NCBI RefSeq assembly: GCF_000708045.1
Contig: NZ_ANIE01000005.1
Location: 1-64,000, forward strand
DNA length: 64,000 nucleotides
Direction: 5' to 3'
From: Marinobacter nitratireducens
GTDB taxonomy: Bacteria > Pseudomonadota > Gammaproteobacteria > Pseudomonadales > Oleiphilaceae
This document shows, piece by piece, positions 7,341 through 15,866 of this stretch. The notes beneath the pieces are model-generated. The model was not told the DNA's origin and made no database searches. It was given only the letters and a program-made list of their open reading frames with translations. The position numbers and the translations under genes were made by a program. How positions within the stretch are numbered: the stretch's first letter is position 1; every line of letters starts with the position of its first letter.

Positions 7341-7844
7341 TCAGCCCACGCCATGCTCCGTCACACTCTTCATGCTCAATACCTGCCCTTCCTTCACTGT
7401 CTCCATCACGATGTAGCTCCGGGAGTCGTTCACCCCTGGCAGTGCCAGGATGGTTGCTCCCAGGAGTGAGCGGTAGTGTTCGACATCCGCTACCCGGGCC
7501 TTGATCAGGTAATCGAAGTTGCCGGAAACCAGATGGCACTCCTGCACTTCCGGAACGTCGATGGCCGCCTCCTTGAACTGCGCGAACACGTCCGGGCCGG
7601 TTCGGGTCAGGCTGATCTCAACAAAAACCGTGAGGCCGATGCCCAATTTTCGGGCGTTGAGGATGGCGCGGTAGTTCTTTATATAGCCGTCCCGTTCAAG
7701 CTTCCGGACTCTTTCCAGACAGGGGGTCGGGCTCAGGCTCACCCGGTTGGACAACTCGTGATTGGTGATTTTGGAATTGTTTTGCAGTTCATCCAGGATG
7801 GCCAGGTCTATACGGTCCAGTTTCCGCAATGCGTTGCTCCTCAT
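7341..7844 (-). CDS. Lrp/AsnC-family transcriptional regulator
   Basis: A 167-residue regulator starting at MRSNALRKLDRID (7844); the longer frame to 7889 lacks family similarity. Residues 8-60 form the AsnC-type helix-turn-helix (DRIDLAILDELQNNSKIT, then LSNRVSLSPTPCLERVRKLE), and the rest is the RAM ligand-sensing domain (GNFDYLIKARV, LPGVNDSRSYIVME). It is divergent from alanine dehydrogenase, so it most likely senses an amino acid, perhaps alanine, and controls ald and the symporter. In this family PTPCLERVR is typical of Lrp itself. Regulation of the neighbours is inferred from the divergent layout. Confidence 0.9.
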   Translation of the reverse strand: MRSNALRKLDRIDLAILDELQNNSKITNHELSNRVSLSPTPCLERVRKLERDGYIKNYRAILNARKLGIGLTVFVEISLTRTGPDVFAQFKEAAIDVPEVQECHLVSGNFDYLIKARVADVEHYRSLLGATILALPGVNDSRSYIVMETVKEGQVLSMKSVTEHGVG

Positions 7845-8018
7845 GCCGTGAATGTTTGATGATCCAGTGGAAAATACTTTAGATGACAAAATAAAAGAGT
7901 TAAATGATGAATTTGTAGGAAAGTTCGGGATTTTATCCTGTCGGCGCTGTTTAGACTTTGAAACGTCAGCGTAACCAGTCGGTTGCGTTCATTCACTGCC
8001 CGACAGGAGCAAAACCCT
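7845..8018. promoter_or_regulatory. Divergent lrp-type / ald control region
   Basis: The 174 bases between the regulator and alanine dehydrogenase start codons contain an AT-rich tract (about 7857-7935) unlike the surrounding coding DNA, as expected for promoters bound by an Lrp-type protein. An ACAGGAGC ribosome site (about 8001-8008) precedes the ald ATG at 8019. I could not define unique -35/-10 boxes or a clear operator palindrome. Confidence 0.5.
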
Positions 8019-9143
8019 ATGATTGTGGGTGTACCCAAAGAGATCAAAAACAATGAATTCCGGGTTGGATTAACGCCAGAGGCGGTCCATGAGCTGGTTA
8101 CACAAGGCCACTCGGTGGTGGTGCAGGCCGGTGCCGGTGCGGGTATCGATCTTACTGATGAGCAATACGAGTCAGCAGGCGCCAGGCTTGCGTCTTCGGC
8201 GGAAGCGGTCTTCGAGCAGGCGGAGATGATCGTTAAGGTCAAGGAGCCGCAGGCTATCGAGCGGGCCTTGCTACGGCCTCACCATACGCTGTTTACCTAT
8301 CTGCACCTGGCACCGGATGTGCCGCAAACCAAGGATCTCCTGGCCAGCGGCGCCACCTGTATCGCCTATGAGACCGTCACTGACAGCAGCGGTGCGTTGC
8401 CGCTATTGGCGCCGATGTCGGAAGTGGCAGGGCGTATGAGTATCCAGGCTGGCGCTCATTGCCTGGAGAGTTCGCGAGAGGGGCGTGGTTTGTTGCTGGG
8501 CGGCGTGCCTGGTGTGAACACGGCCACCGTTGTGGTTATTGGTGGCGGGGTCGTGGGTTTCAATGCCACCCAGATGGCGGTTGGGATGGGTGCCCGTGTC
8601 ATTGTGTTGGATACCTCAATTAGCGTGCTGCGTCGATTTGATGCGGTATTTGGCAACCGGGTCCAGACGCTGTTCTCTTCCGGGAAGGCGGTTGAAGAGG
8701 CCGTTACACAGGCGGACCTGGTCATCGGTGGCGTGCTGATTCCAGGGGCGGCTGCGCCCAAGCTGGTCAGTCGCGAATTGATATCCCACATGAAGCCCGG
8801 GGCGGCGGTGGTGGATGTCGCCATCGATCAGGGCGGCTGCTTTGAAACCTCAACCCCGACGACGCACGCCGAGCCGACCTTCATGGTTGATGGTGTCGTT
8901 CACTATTGCGTGGCCAACATGCCCGGAGCGGTGGCCCGGACCTCCAGCTACGCCCTCAACAATGCCACGTTGCCCTATGTCCTTCAGATCGCCAATAAAG
9001 GCGCGGCCAGGGCATTGTCGGAAAGTTCGGGGCTGCTGAACGGGTTAAATGTCGTCAACGGTGTGCTGACCTGCCCATCGGTGGGCTCGGCCCAGGGTAT
9101 CGAATCCATTACGCCCGAACAGGGGCTCGCGATGATGCACTGA
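8019..9143 (+). CDS. ald: Alanine dehydrogenase
   Basis: A 374-residue NAD-dependent enzyme converting L-alanine to pyruvate and ammonia. The N terminus MIVGVPKEIKNNEFRVGLTP is the family hallmark; the substrate-binding lysine lies in MIVKVKEPQ, and the Rossmann motif GGGVVGFNATQMAVGMGA binds NAD. The VDVAIDQGGCFETS segment is also characteristic. I chose the ATG at 8019 because of the ACAGGAGC site and because family members begin exactly there. It is divergent from an Lrp-type regulator and 118 bases upstream of an alanine symporter, forming a compact alanine uptake and catabolism locus. Confidence 0.97.
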   Translation: MIVGVPKEIKNNEFRVGLTPEAVHELVTQGHSVVVQAGAGAGIDLTDEQYESAGARLASSAEAVFEQAEMIVKVKEPQAIERALLRPHHTLFTYLHLAPDVPQTKDLLASGATCIAYETVTDSSGALPLLAPMSEVAGRMSIQAGAHCLESSREGRGLLLGGVPGVNTATVVVIGGGVVGFNATQMAVGMGARVIVLDTSISVLRRFDAVFGNRVQTLFSSGKAVEEAVTQADLVIGGVLIPGAAAPKLVSRELISHMKPGAAVVDVAIDQGGCFETSTPTTHAEPTFMVDGVVHYCVANMPGAVARTSSYALNNATLPYVLQIANKGAARALSESSGLLNGLNVVNGVLTCPSVGSAQGIESITPEQGLAMMH

Positions 9144-9261
9144 TCTGTCCCGATTCTGTGGGTGTGTGTATCGCTCGCAGAATCACCTCTCCATCGTTTG
9201 TTATCTGCAGTTTTGATAACGCTCTACGCACCATACGACAACAACAAGAGGTATTGATTCA

Positions 9262-10650
9262 ATGGAATTTTTGAGTTCTGTATTAGGGGGTATCAACGGC
9301 ATTGTCTGGGGTTGGCCCATGCTCATTCTCATACTGGGCGTGGGCTTTTTTATGAGCCTTGGCCTGAAACTGATGCCGATACTGCGCATTGGCACGGGGT
9401 TTAAATTGCTCGCCAGTGGCGTGAAGGTTGGTAAGGATGAAGACCCGACCGGTGAGGTGTCGCCTTTCGAGGCACTGATGACCGCCATGGCTGCCACGGT
9501 TGGCACTGGAAACATTGCGGGTGTAGCCACGGCGGTGTTTCTGGGTGGTCCGGGAGCGCTGTTCTGGATGTGGGTGACAGCCCTGGTGGGCATGGCAACC
9601 AAGTATTCCGAAGCGGTGTTGGCTGTGCGGTTCCGCGAAGTGGATGACGAGGGCAACCATGTTGGCGGGCCGATGTATTACCTGAAGAACGGCCTTGGTC
9701 GCCGGTGGGCCTGGCTTGGATCAGCATTTGCGATCTTTGGTGCCGTGGCTGGATTTGGCATCGGTAACACGGTTCAGTCCAACTCCATTGCCCAGGTCAT
9801 CGAAACCAACTTCGGTGTGCCGGTACTGGTGACAGGCCTGGTGGCGATGGTTCTGGTTGGGGCCGTCCTGATGGGCGGCATTCGGAGAATCGGCTCCGTG
9901 GCGGGGAAGCTCGTACCGTTCATGGCGGTCGCCTACATTCTGGCCGGGCTCATGGTGCTTGCCATTAATGCCGAACAAATTGGACCGGCCATGGCCCTTA
10001 TCCTAGAGAGTGCTTTTTCGGGCCACGCCGCGCAGGGTGGTTTTGCGGGCGCCGCTGTTTGGGCGGCCATTCGTTTCGGTGTAGCCCGTGGTGTGTTTTC
10101 CAATGAGGCCGGGCTGGGTTCGGCGCCCATCGCTCATGCGGCCGCCAAGACCCGGGATCCCGTTCGCCAGGGTCTGATTGCCATGCTGGGAACCTTGCTG
10201 GACACGCTTGTCGTTTGCTCGGTCACCGGCCTGGTGATTGTGACTTCCGGTGCCTGGGATTCAGGTGAGTCGGGAGCAGCATTGACGTCGGCGGCTTTCG
10301 GTCTTGCCCTGCCGGGGGTAGGGAACTATCTGGTCGCCATCGCGTTGGCGTTGTTCGCCTTCAGTACGATCCTGGGTTGGTCGTTCTATGGTGAGAAATG
10401 CGTGGAATTCCTGTTTGGTACCCGGGCCACCATACCGTTTCGGGTATTGTGGGTTCTGGCGGTTCCCCTCGGTGCGGTGCTCAGTCTGGATTTTGTCTGG
10501 TTGGTGGCCGATACGCTTAATGCCTTGATGGCCTTGCCCAATCTGATCGCCATCATTGCCCTCAGCCCGGTGGTGTTCAGGCTGACCCGTGAGTACTTCG
10601 AGCGGCAGGTGCCGGGAATACCCGCTGAATCCTCGGGCGCTGGTTCCTGA
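9262..10650 (+). CDS. Sodium:alanine/glycine symporter (AGCS family)
   Basis: A 462-residue inner-membrane transporter with about eleven hydrophobic helices. Family signatures include GVGFFMSLGLKLMPI at the start, MAATVGTGNIAGVATAVFLG, GPMYYLKNGLG and ARGVFSNEAGLGSAPIAHAAA, all typical of AGCS (DagA/AlsT) amino-acid carriers that couple alanine or glycine uptake to Na+. It follows alanine dehydrogenase on the same strand, so imported alanine is presumably its substrate. In the gap between them GATTCTG and CAGAATC (about 9153-9185) can pair, a possible attenuator or weak terminator. A strong hairpin follows the stop codon. Confidence 0.94.
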   Translation: MEFLSSVLGGINGIVWGWPMLILILGVGFFMSLGLKLMPILRIGTGFKLLASGVKVGKDEDPTGEVSPFEALMTAMAATVGTGNIAGVATAVFLGGPGALFWMWVTALVGMATKYSEAVLAVRFREVDDEGNHVGGPMYYLKNGLGRRWAWLGSAFAIFGAVAGFGIGNTVQSNSIAQVIETNFGVPVLVTGLVAMVLVGAVLMGGIRRIGSVAGKLVPFMAVAYILAGLMVLAINAEQIGPAMALILESAFSGHAAQGGFAGAAVWAAIRFGVARGVFSNEAGLGSAPIAHAAAKTRDPVRQGLIAMLGTLLDTLVVCSVTGLVIVTSGAWDSGESGAALTSAAFGLALPGVGNYLVAIALALFAFSTILGWSFYGEKCVEFLFGTRATIPFRVLWVLAVPLGAVLSLDFVWLVADTLNALMALPNLIAIIALSPVVFRLTREYFERQVPGIPAESSGAGS

Positions 10651-10680
10651 GGTTGTAGGAGAGCCCCAGGCTTGCAGGCC

Positions 10681-10715
10681 CTGAGAGCGGGCTGATTCGA
10701 TCCGCCCGCCCTCAG
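10681..10715. terminator. Hairpin between convergent genes
   Basis: CTGAGAGCGGGC (10681-10692) pairs with GCCCGCCCTCAG (10704-10715) with a single mismatch and an 11-base loop. It sits between the symporter and the convergent secreted-protein gene, as a bidirectional terminator would. There is no good T tract on either side, so termination efficiency is uncertain. Confidence 0.6.
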
Positions 10716-10722
10716 CCTCGCT

Positions 10723-11172
10723 TTACTTCACAGGCAACAACGGGCACTGGAAGTACACCGGCGGGCCATCCGGGAAGGAACCCGGAGTAATAACCAGGTG
10801 GCCCAGTGCTTCGTGGTACTGGATGTCCTCATAGGAGGTCAGAACCGGCACGATGCCGTGATACATGAACCCGGCTCCGGTCCATTCCACCGTATGGGTA
10901 AACCAGCGCCCACCGTTGTAGTCCGGATTGCCGGGTGCCGCTTCAGACACCGGCAACTGACCTTCCGGGTTATTGGTGTTGGTCACCACGTAGAGTGCAT
11001 CAAAGGATTGGGCGTTGTTGGCCGTGGGCGCAGGTAAGCTCGTGGTTCCCTTGGTGCCCCAGACTTCGCCATCACCCCAGAGGGCTGGCATGAAGTTAGG
11101 CTGACCAGGGTTGGCGTGAGCAAGGCCGGCCATCAGAAAACTTCCCAGTAAAAGCAGAGCGATACGTGACAT
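10723..11172 (-). CDS. Secreted protein of unknown function
   Basis: A 149-residue protein beginning MSRIALLLLGSFLMAGLAHA, a signal peptide with cleavage expected at AHA before NPG. AAGGAGG lies 6 bases upstream of the ATG at 11172, so the longer frame to 11343 is rejected. The mature part of about 126 residues is rich in Gly, Pro, Tyr and Trp, with a segment YNGGRWFTHTVEWTG and a C-terminal PVYFQCPLLPVK containing a single Cys. I recognise no family. It is expected in the periplasm or outside the cell. Confidence 0.75.
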   Translation of the reverse strand: MSRIALLLLGSFLMAGLAHANPGQPNFMPALWGDGEVWGTKGTTSLPAPTANNAQSFDALYVVTNTNNPEGQLPVSEAAPGNPDYNGGRWFTHTVEWTGAGFMYHGIVPVLTSYEDIQYHEALGHLVITPGSFPDGPPVYFQCPLLPVK

Positions 11173-11391
11173 GTTGGACCTCCTTGGCGGTAGTGTTATC
11201 GCGTCTTGTATTTCCGCCCGCATTACTTCCAACGGGACAGGTATAGCTTCTGCCTGGCTCGCGGTACGTTCCTCACACAACGGTAAAGATATAGTCGCCA
11301 TTCCATAACGATTCGCTAAACCCCTAGCGCCACCGGGCCGCAATATGCGTTAGACTCCGGCAAAACCACTAACGCAGCACTGGAGCCATTC

Positions 11392-11778
11392 ATGAGCGAT
11401 AACGCCTTACAACAGATTCTCGAACTGGATGGCGAAGGGCGGTATGACCACTTCCTGGACGCCGTTGTGGATGAACGGGACATCTGGATTCTGGTGAATG
11501 CAGACAACCAGTTCCTCAAGATCGTTGCCGAGGAAGACGGCGTGGCCTACCTGCCCGTCTGGCCCACCCAAGCGTTTGCAGAGCAATATGCGGCCGGGGC
11601 CGACGGCCTTACGCCGAAGGCGATTTCAATGCCGGATTTCTTCCGGAAATGGGTGTCGGGTTTAACCCGTGATGGCATCGAGGTGGGCGTGTTCCCGGGC
11701 GCAGATGAGGAACTCTGGATTACCTCCCCGGAGGAGCTCAAGCACGATCTCCAGGAACTGATGTCCAGCGCCTGGTGA
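11392..11778 (+). CDS. DUF2750 family protein
   Basis: A 128-residue acidic cytoplasmic protein that fits DUF2750 (LDGEGRYDHFLDAVVD, then IWILVNADNQF, LPVWPTQAFAEQYA, GVFPGADEELWITSPEEL). Proteins of this family are small, single-domain and of unknown function; related SseB-like or immunity-type folds have been suggested for similar architectures, which is not shown here. The stop codon at 11778 overlaps the first codons of the truncated DsbA-like frame, an arrangement probably created by a deletion rather than by operon design. Confidence 0.8.
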   Translation: MSDNALQQILELDGEGRYDHFLDAVVDERDIWILVNADNQFLKIVAEEDGVAYLPVWPTQAFAEQYAAGADGLTPKAISMPDFFRKWVSGLTRDGIEVGVFPGADEELWITSPEELKHDLQELMSSAW

Positions 11779-12113
11779 AGTGGGCGGCTGGCTCCGGCAA
11801 GCAGACAGAACTGAAAAAGGCGTTGTTTGAAGCCTATTTCGGCAACGCTGCGAATGTGTCCGACCCGGGCGTGCTGGCACAGTGCGTTGAGGCGACCGGG
11901 CTGGAGGTGTCTGAAGCCCGCGAAGTCCTGGCCAGCGACCAATACGCCAGGGAAGTCCGGGAGGATGAGGCCACCTATCAGCAGGCGGGTGTGTCGGCGG
12001 TACCGGCGTTTATTATCAATAACCGCTACCTGATCTCCGGGGCGCAGGAGCCTGAAACGCTGGTTAACGCGTTCCGGGAGATTGCTAGCGAGTCGGAGCC
12101 TTCACGCTCTTGA
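11775..12113 (+). pseudogene. 5'-truncated DsbA-family (FrnE-like) oxidoreductase remnant
   Basis: The 112 residues match only the C-terminal half of FrnE-like DsbA proteins: WAAGSGKQTELKKALFEAYF (helical insertion), DPGVLAQCVEATG, AREVLAS..YAREVREDE and the cis-Pro strand GVSAVPAFIINNRYLISGAQ. Complete members are about 210-220 residues and carry an N-terminal thioredoxin half with the CxxC or equivalent catalytic site, which is absent. The frame begins exactly at the end of DUF2750, so the missing half was probably lost in a deletion whose junction is near 11775. It could still be translated by coupling at the ATGA-like overlap but should not be an active oxidoreductase. Confidence 0.75.
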
Positions 12114-12120
12114 AGCGCTT

Positions 12121-12230
12121 CACATAGTCCATTTTTGCATCAGATTTCCCGATCCCTTGCGGGACAAGGGATTCGGGTGGTTGACCCCGGGTTTCCAACA
12201 AAGTTATCCACAACTTTTGTGAGTAACGTG
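12121..12230 (+). repeat. Dispersed 110-bp intergenic repeat with DnaA-box-like core, copy B
   Basis: This is the second copy of the element at 4551-4660, again in plus orientation and starting 8 bases after a stop codon. Besides the TTATCCACA core (about 12204-12212) it contains a perfect hairpin, ATCCCTTG (12152-12159) with CAAGGGAT (12165-12172), only partly kept in copy A. It separates the DsbA remnant from the convergent L,D-transpeptidase gene, whose stop codon lies directly beyond it. Confidence 0.75.
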
Positions 12231-12231
12231 C

Positions 12232-12960
12232 TTACCCCCCGGAAGATTCCTCTTCGCTCACCAGCCCCGCCACCTGAGCCCCGGCATCGCAGTTGAGGAA
12301 GGTGGAGGACGACAGCCACTGCTGGTCCGGGTAATAGCTGAATACCAGTTGGCCGCCTTTGAGGCTGTCCACCACTTCCTTGATCGTGCCCTGGCTCACC
12401 GCCGGGCAGCCGTGGCTGCGGCCGATGCGGCCGTATTCCGCCACCCAGGAGGGATCAACGTAATCTGCGCCGTGGATCACGATGGCGCGCTTGCGGGCCA
12501 GGTCGTTCACCCCTGGTTCCAACCCGTCCAGCCGCAGGGAATAGCCGTGGCGACCCCGATAACTCTCACTGGCCCGGAAAAGCCCTATGCTGGACTGGTA
12601 ACTGCCGTTATTGTTGGAAAACGCAGTGGCGGTTTTCATGCCGGAGTTTTTGCCATGGGCCACCAGGTCGCGAAGGATCAAATTGCCCTGGGCCAGGTCA
12701 AACAGCCAGAGGCGGCGCTCACTGGAGGGCAGGGAGAAATCGATGACTGCCAGTCGCTCCGGGCTTGCTACTCCATGGGCAACGGCACAGCTTGAGGCCG
12801 CCAGGGCTTTCTCGAGTACCGCCGGGTTGAGATTCGGTGCCGCTTCCGAGAGTTGGTTGTACAGAGTGGTATGGCTATTTGCCATACAGGTGCCCGCCAC
12901 AAGTGTTAGCCATATACTGGCCAGCAGCGAAGGTAGGCGGGAGGAGCGGGTGTGTAACAT
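12232..12960 (-). CDS. Murein L,D-transpeptidase catalytic-domain protein (YkuD_2 type)
   Basis: A 242-residue exported protein with a signal peptide (to about residue 27, CMA before NSH). The YkuD_2 catalytic region has IVIHGADYVDP (H163) and GRIGRSHGCPAVSQ (catalytic C185), the HxxD/E and SHGCPAV signatures of this family. Such enzymes are thought to make or edit 3-3 cross-links or lipoprotein links in peptidoglycan in the periplasm. It is divergent from a second, unrelated-length L,D-transpeptidase, so the two may share a control region at 12961-13112. Its stop codon is adjacent to the repeat copy B. Confidence 0.9.
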   Translation of the reverse strand: MLHTRSSRLPSLLASIWLTLVAGTCMANSHTTLYNQLSEAAPNLNPAVLEKALAASSCAVAHGVASPERLAVIDFSLPSSERRLWLFDLAQGNLILRDLVAHGKNSGMKTATAFSNNNGSYQSSIGLFRASESYRGRHGYSLRLDGLEPGVNDLARKRAIVIHGADYVDPSWVAEYGRIGRSHGCPAVSQGTIKEVVDSLKGGQLVFSYYPDQQWLSSSTFLNCDAGAQVAGLVSEEESSGG

Positions 12961-13112
12961 TGATTCTGTCTCGTTGGAGTAACGTGGTGCATTGGCGCGT
13001 GGGTGACTTCAACGGACCGGGGAATGGCGGTACGAACAGCGAGCGGGAACCCAATTACGATGCCGGTAAAATTTGCCGGATTCTAACAGAGAATTCCGAG
13101 ACGGCCATCAGG

Positions 13113-14693
13113 ATGTACGTTTTTTATACAAAACATCACGTTCGTTCTCTGCTGAAGGCATTGCTCCTGCTGGCCTGTCTGCTTCCAGCGGCGGTGTCTG
13201 CCAGCTTCCGTATGGAGCCCGAAGACTGTGTGGCTCTGCCGAAAGATACCGGCGCGCTCGGTGAGGCCGTGTCCGGTTTTGGCAAAACCATGGGCGACGA
13301 TTTCTGGAATTCCGAGCCGCGCCTGAGTGCGCTGATCGCGCAGCTACAAACTCTGGAGGACGATGGCCTGGCACCCGCCGATTACTATGTGCCGGTGTTG
13401 AAGGACATTCGCGACTTTCAGGGCACCTGGGGCGTGGTACTCGCCTGCGACGCCGAGTTGGCCAGCTATGCCTACCTCAGCGCTCTGGCGGACTTGCGCT
13501 TTGGTCGCCAGGAAGCCCAAACAACGGATGAGATCTGGTACGCCCCGATGCTGGGCGAACGGCGCAAGCTAAGCGCATTGAATGCCCTGGCGACACTGGG
13601 CCGGGATAGCCTGGCGCAGGCGTTTGATGAGGCCCGCCCGGACTCAACCCGCTATACCAACCTGCGAGAGGCCTATCTGAGCGCCCGGGAAAACCTGCCG
13701 GAGAGCTGGCCCCGGATTCCCGCCGGTGCCACTCTGGAGCAAGGGCAGGACTCTCCCAGAGTCAGTGCTCTCAAACAGCGGCTGTTGGCGGAGCAGTATC
13801 TTGAAGGCTCTGATGCCTCCGGCAGCCTGTTCGACGAATCCGTGACCCGCGCTATCGAGGCGTTCCAGCGCCGGCACTATCTGGATGTGGATGGCAAAGT
13901 CGGCGCCCAGACCCTGGCGCAGCTTAACGTTCAGCCTGCAGAACGGCTGTCGCAGATTCGTTCCAATCTGGAACGGCTACGGCGCCTGGCGGCGGATATG
14001 GATGACACCCTGTTATTGGTGGACATTGCCGCGGCCAGGCTCGAGTTCTACGACAAGGGTGAGCTGGCCTGGTCCGGCCGGGCTCAGGTTGGCCGGCCAC
14101 TGAGGCAGACACCAAAACTGAAGTCGGTGATTACTCACATCACGGTGAACCCCAGCTGGACCATACCCACGTCGATTTTTGTGCGTGATCAGCTCCCGCG
14201 CATCCGCCGCAACCCGGACTATCTCGATCAGCGCAATATCCATATCTACAACTTCCAGGGTGAGGAACTCTCGGTTTCAGACGTTAACTGGAACAACCCC
14301 CGGGGGATCCGTTTGCGACAGGCACCGGGCCCCAACAATGCCCTGGGTGAGGTGGTGATCCGTTTCTCCAATCCGTTTGCGGTGTACCTCCACGACACGC
14401 CCAGCGACTGGCTGTTCAACACCAATGACCGCTTCTACAGCTCCGGTTGTGTTCGTGTGGAAGATGCCATGACCCTCGCCCAAACGTTGTTTGAGGTCTC
14501 TTCTCCCAAGGCCTGGCAGGAAGTGGAGCGGGTGCGCGCCAGCGGGGCCTCGGAGAACGTCCACCTGCCACGGGGGATTCCCGTATTAATGGCCTACTGG
14601 ACGGCGGAAGCCGACGCTAATGGCGTGCTGAGCTATCGTCCCGACCCCTACCGCGATGATCCGGCGATGCTTGCGAACCTGATGGATGAGTGA
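13113..14693 (+). CDS. L,D-transpeptidase with peptidoglycan-binding domain (YcbB/LdtD type)
   Basis: A 526-residue periplasmic enzyme. The ATG at 13113 is followed by a basic segment and hydrophobic core (LLKALLLLACLLPAAVSA), a clear signal peptide or anchor; the longer upstream frame crosses the divergent gene and is rejected. It has a substrate-binding scaffold domain, a PG_binding_1 domain near residues 210-275 (ESVTRAIEAFQRRH, VDGKVGAQTLAQLN) and a YkuD catalytic domain with FYSSGCVRVED (C446). This order is that of YcbB/LdtD, which forms 3-3 cross-links in peptidoglycan and can give beta-lactam tolerance. It is divergent from another L,D-transpeptidase. Confidence 0.93.
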   Translation: MYVFYTKHHVRSLLKALLLLACLLPAAVSASFRMEPEDCVALPKDTGALGEAVSGFGKTMGDDFWNSEPRLSALIAQLQTLEDDGLAPADYYVPVLKDIRDFQGTWGVVLACDAELASYAYLSALADLRFGRQEAQTTDEIWYAPMLGERRKLSALNALATLGRDSLAQAFDEARPDSTRYTNLREAYLSARENLPESWPRIPAGATLEQGQDSPRVSALKQRLLAEQYLEGSDASGSLFDESVTRAIEAFQRRHYLDVDGKVGAQTLAQLNVQPAERLSQIRSNLERLRRLAADMDDTLLLVDIAAARLEFYDKGELAWSGRAQVGRPLRQTPKLKSVITHITVNPSWTIPTSIFVRDQLPRIRRNPDYLDQRNIHIYNFQGEELSVSDVNWNNPRGIRLRQAPGPNNALGEVVIRFSNPFAVYLHDTPSDWLFNTNDRFYSSGCVRVEDAMTLAQTLFEVSSPKAWQEVERVRASGASENVHLPRGIPVLMAYWTAEADANGVLSYRPDPYRDDPAMLANLMDE

Positions 14694-14771
14694 GAATGGT
14701 CCGCCGTATTCGGCCCTTCGTATTGCCGTAGGCTAGACTGAATGAAGACGAGCAAACGAGGAGGAACCATC

Positions 14772-15014
14772 ATGCGTTATCTTGTGGCAGTTTTATTTAC
14801 CGTGTTTTTTGCAGGCAGTGCGCTTGCCGGCCAGTGCCCAACGCTGGTTCATGAAATTGATCAACAACTGCAGTCGGCCCAACTCGACGCTGACACCAAG
14901 GCCAGAATTCAGGAGCTCCGGGATCAGGGGCAATCGCTGCACAGTCAGGGCAAGCATGGCCAGTCCGTGAAGGTGCTCAAGCAGGCGATGAGCGAACTGG
15001 ACGCTGCCTCGTAA
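14772..15014 (+). CDS. Small periplasmic protein
   Basis: An 80-residue exported protein starting at the ATG at 14772 behind GAGGAGG; an ATG at 14742 is in frame but has no comparable site. The signal peptide (LVAVLFTVFFAGSALA) ends near residue 18 before GQCP. The mature 60 residues are an alpha-helical hairpin-like stretch rich in Gln, Leu and Ala (IDQQLQSAQLDADTKARIQE, then VKVLKQAMSELDAAS). No named family is certain. It may be a small envelope helper; nothing in the context fixes its function. Confidence 0.75.
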   Translation: MRYLVAVLFTVFFAGSALAGQCPTLVHEIDQQLQSAQLDADTKARIQELRDQGQSLHSQGKHGQSVKVLKQAMSELDAAS

Positions 15015-15072
15015 CAGCCATTTGGCTGGACTACACTTTGAGGGCCCACACCGGTTAAGGGAGGCTCTCAAA

Positions 15073-15741
15073 ATGGCTGTCCGACCGAACGTCGTTTTCT
15101 TCGATGTCCTCGAGACATTGATTGATCTGAACCCCCTGGCTGCCCGGCTGGAAGAAGTTGGTCAGCCGGGGATCCTTCTGGAGCCTTGGTTCCTGCGCTT
15201 TCAGCGCGACGCCATGGCGCTCACACTTGCCGGCGACGCGGCTCCCTTTGAGGCCGTTGCCCGGGAATCCCTCCGAACGGAAACCAGGCTGACCCTCAGT
15301 GAACGGGATGTTGAATACGTGGTGGAGGGGTTCGCCACATTGCCCACGTTTAGTGATGTTGCCCCGGCACTGAAGAAAATTTCTGACGCCGGCGTTTCGG
15401 TGGGGTGCCTGACCGTCAACAGCCCTGACAAAACCCGACGTTTCCTCGAGGGGGCAGGGCTGATGGGCTACGTGGACCACATCGTCACTGCTCAGGACGC
15501 CGGTGTCTGGAAACCGCACCCGGATATCTACCGCTTTGCCGCACAACGGATGAATACGCCGATTGACCGCCTGGCCCTCGTGGCTGTGCATGCCTGGGAT
15601 TGTCATGGGGCGAAAAAGGCGGGTGCCCTGGCGGGCTGGTGTGCTCGCCTTGAGTACGAGCCGGGCGATGTGTTCCTTCCCGCTGATGTCCGAGGGGACA
15701 GTCTGATTGAAGTTGCAGACAAGCTGATGTCATTGCACTGA
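15073..15741 (+). CDS. HAD-superfamily hydrolase, haloacid dehalogenase type II-like
   Basis: A 222-residue cytoplasmic protein. Motif I is FFDVLETLIDL (nucleophile Asp in DVLET, as in the FDVNETL of type II dehalogenases), motif II is the TVNS segment, the lysine of motif III is in GVWKPHPDIY, and VAVHAWDCHGAKKAG matches the VASHAWD signature of the family. The ATG at 15073 follows GGGAGG by 8 bases. It could cleave short 2-haloacids or act as a small phosphatase; substrate cannot be read from sequence. A hairpin follows the gene. With the haloalkane dehalogenase at 49 kb this gives two dehalogenase-type genes in the window, not linked. Confidence 0.82.
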   Translation: MAVRPNVVFFDVLETLIDLNPLAARLEEVGQPGILLEPWFLRFQRDAMALTLAGDAAPFEAVARESLRTETRLTLSERDVEYVVEGFATLPTFSDVAPALKKISDAGVSVGCLTVNSPDKTRRFLEGAGLMGYVDHIVTAQDAGVWKPHPDIYRFAAQRMNTPIDRLALVAVHAWDCHGAKKAGALAGWCARLEYEPGDVFLPADVRGDSLIEVADKLMSLH

Positions 15742-15752
15742 CTCATGGACAA

Positions 15753-15785
15753 AGTCACCACGTCGGGAAGGCCGGTGTGGTGACT
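15753..15785 (+). terminator. Hairpin downstream of the HAD gene
   Basis: AGTCACCAC (15753-15761) pairs perfectly with GTGGTGACT (15777-15785) over a 15-base loop, 11 bases after the HAD stop codon. The T tract after it (CCTTTAAT) is weak and offset. Confidence 0.55.
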
Positions 15786-15866
15786 GTAGTAGCCCTTTAA
15801 TACCCGCCCGACGACCACCGCTGCTACTGTTTCCTGACCTGACAAAACAAGCACAAGGAGACAGCC

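Noticed and set aside
12837-13112. Upstream extension of the YcbB-type L,D-transpeptidase
   Set aside because: It would overlap the divergent transpeptidase gene and lacks a signal peptide; the ATG at 13113 begins a clear signal.
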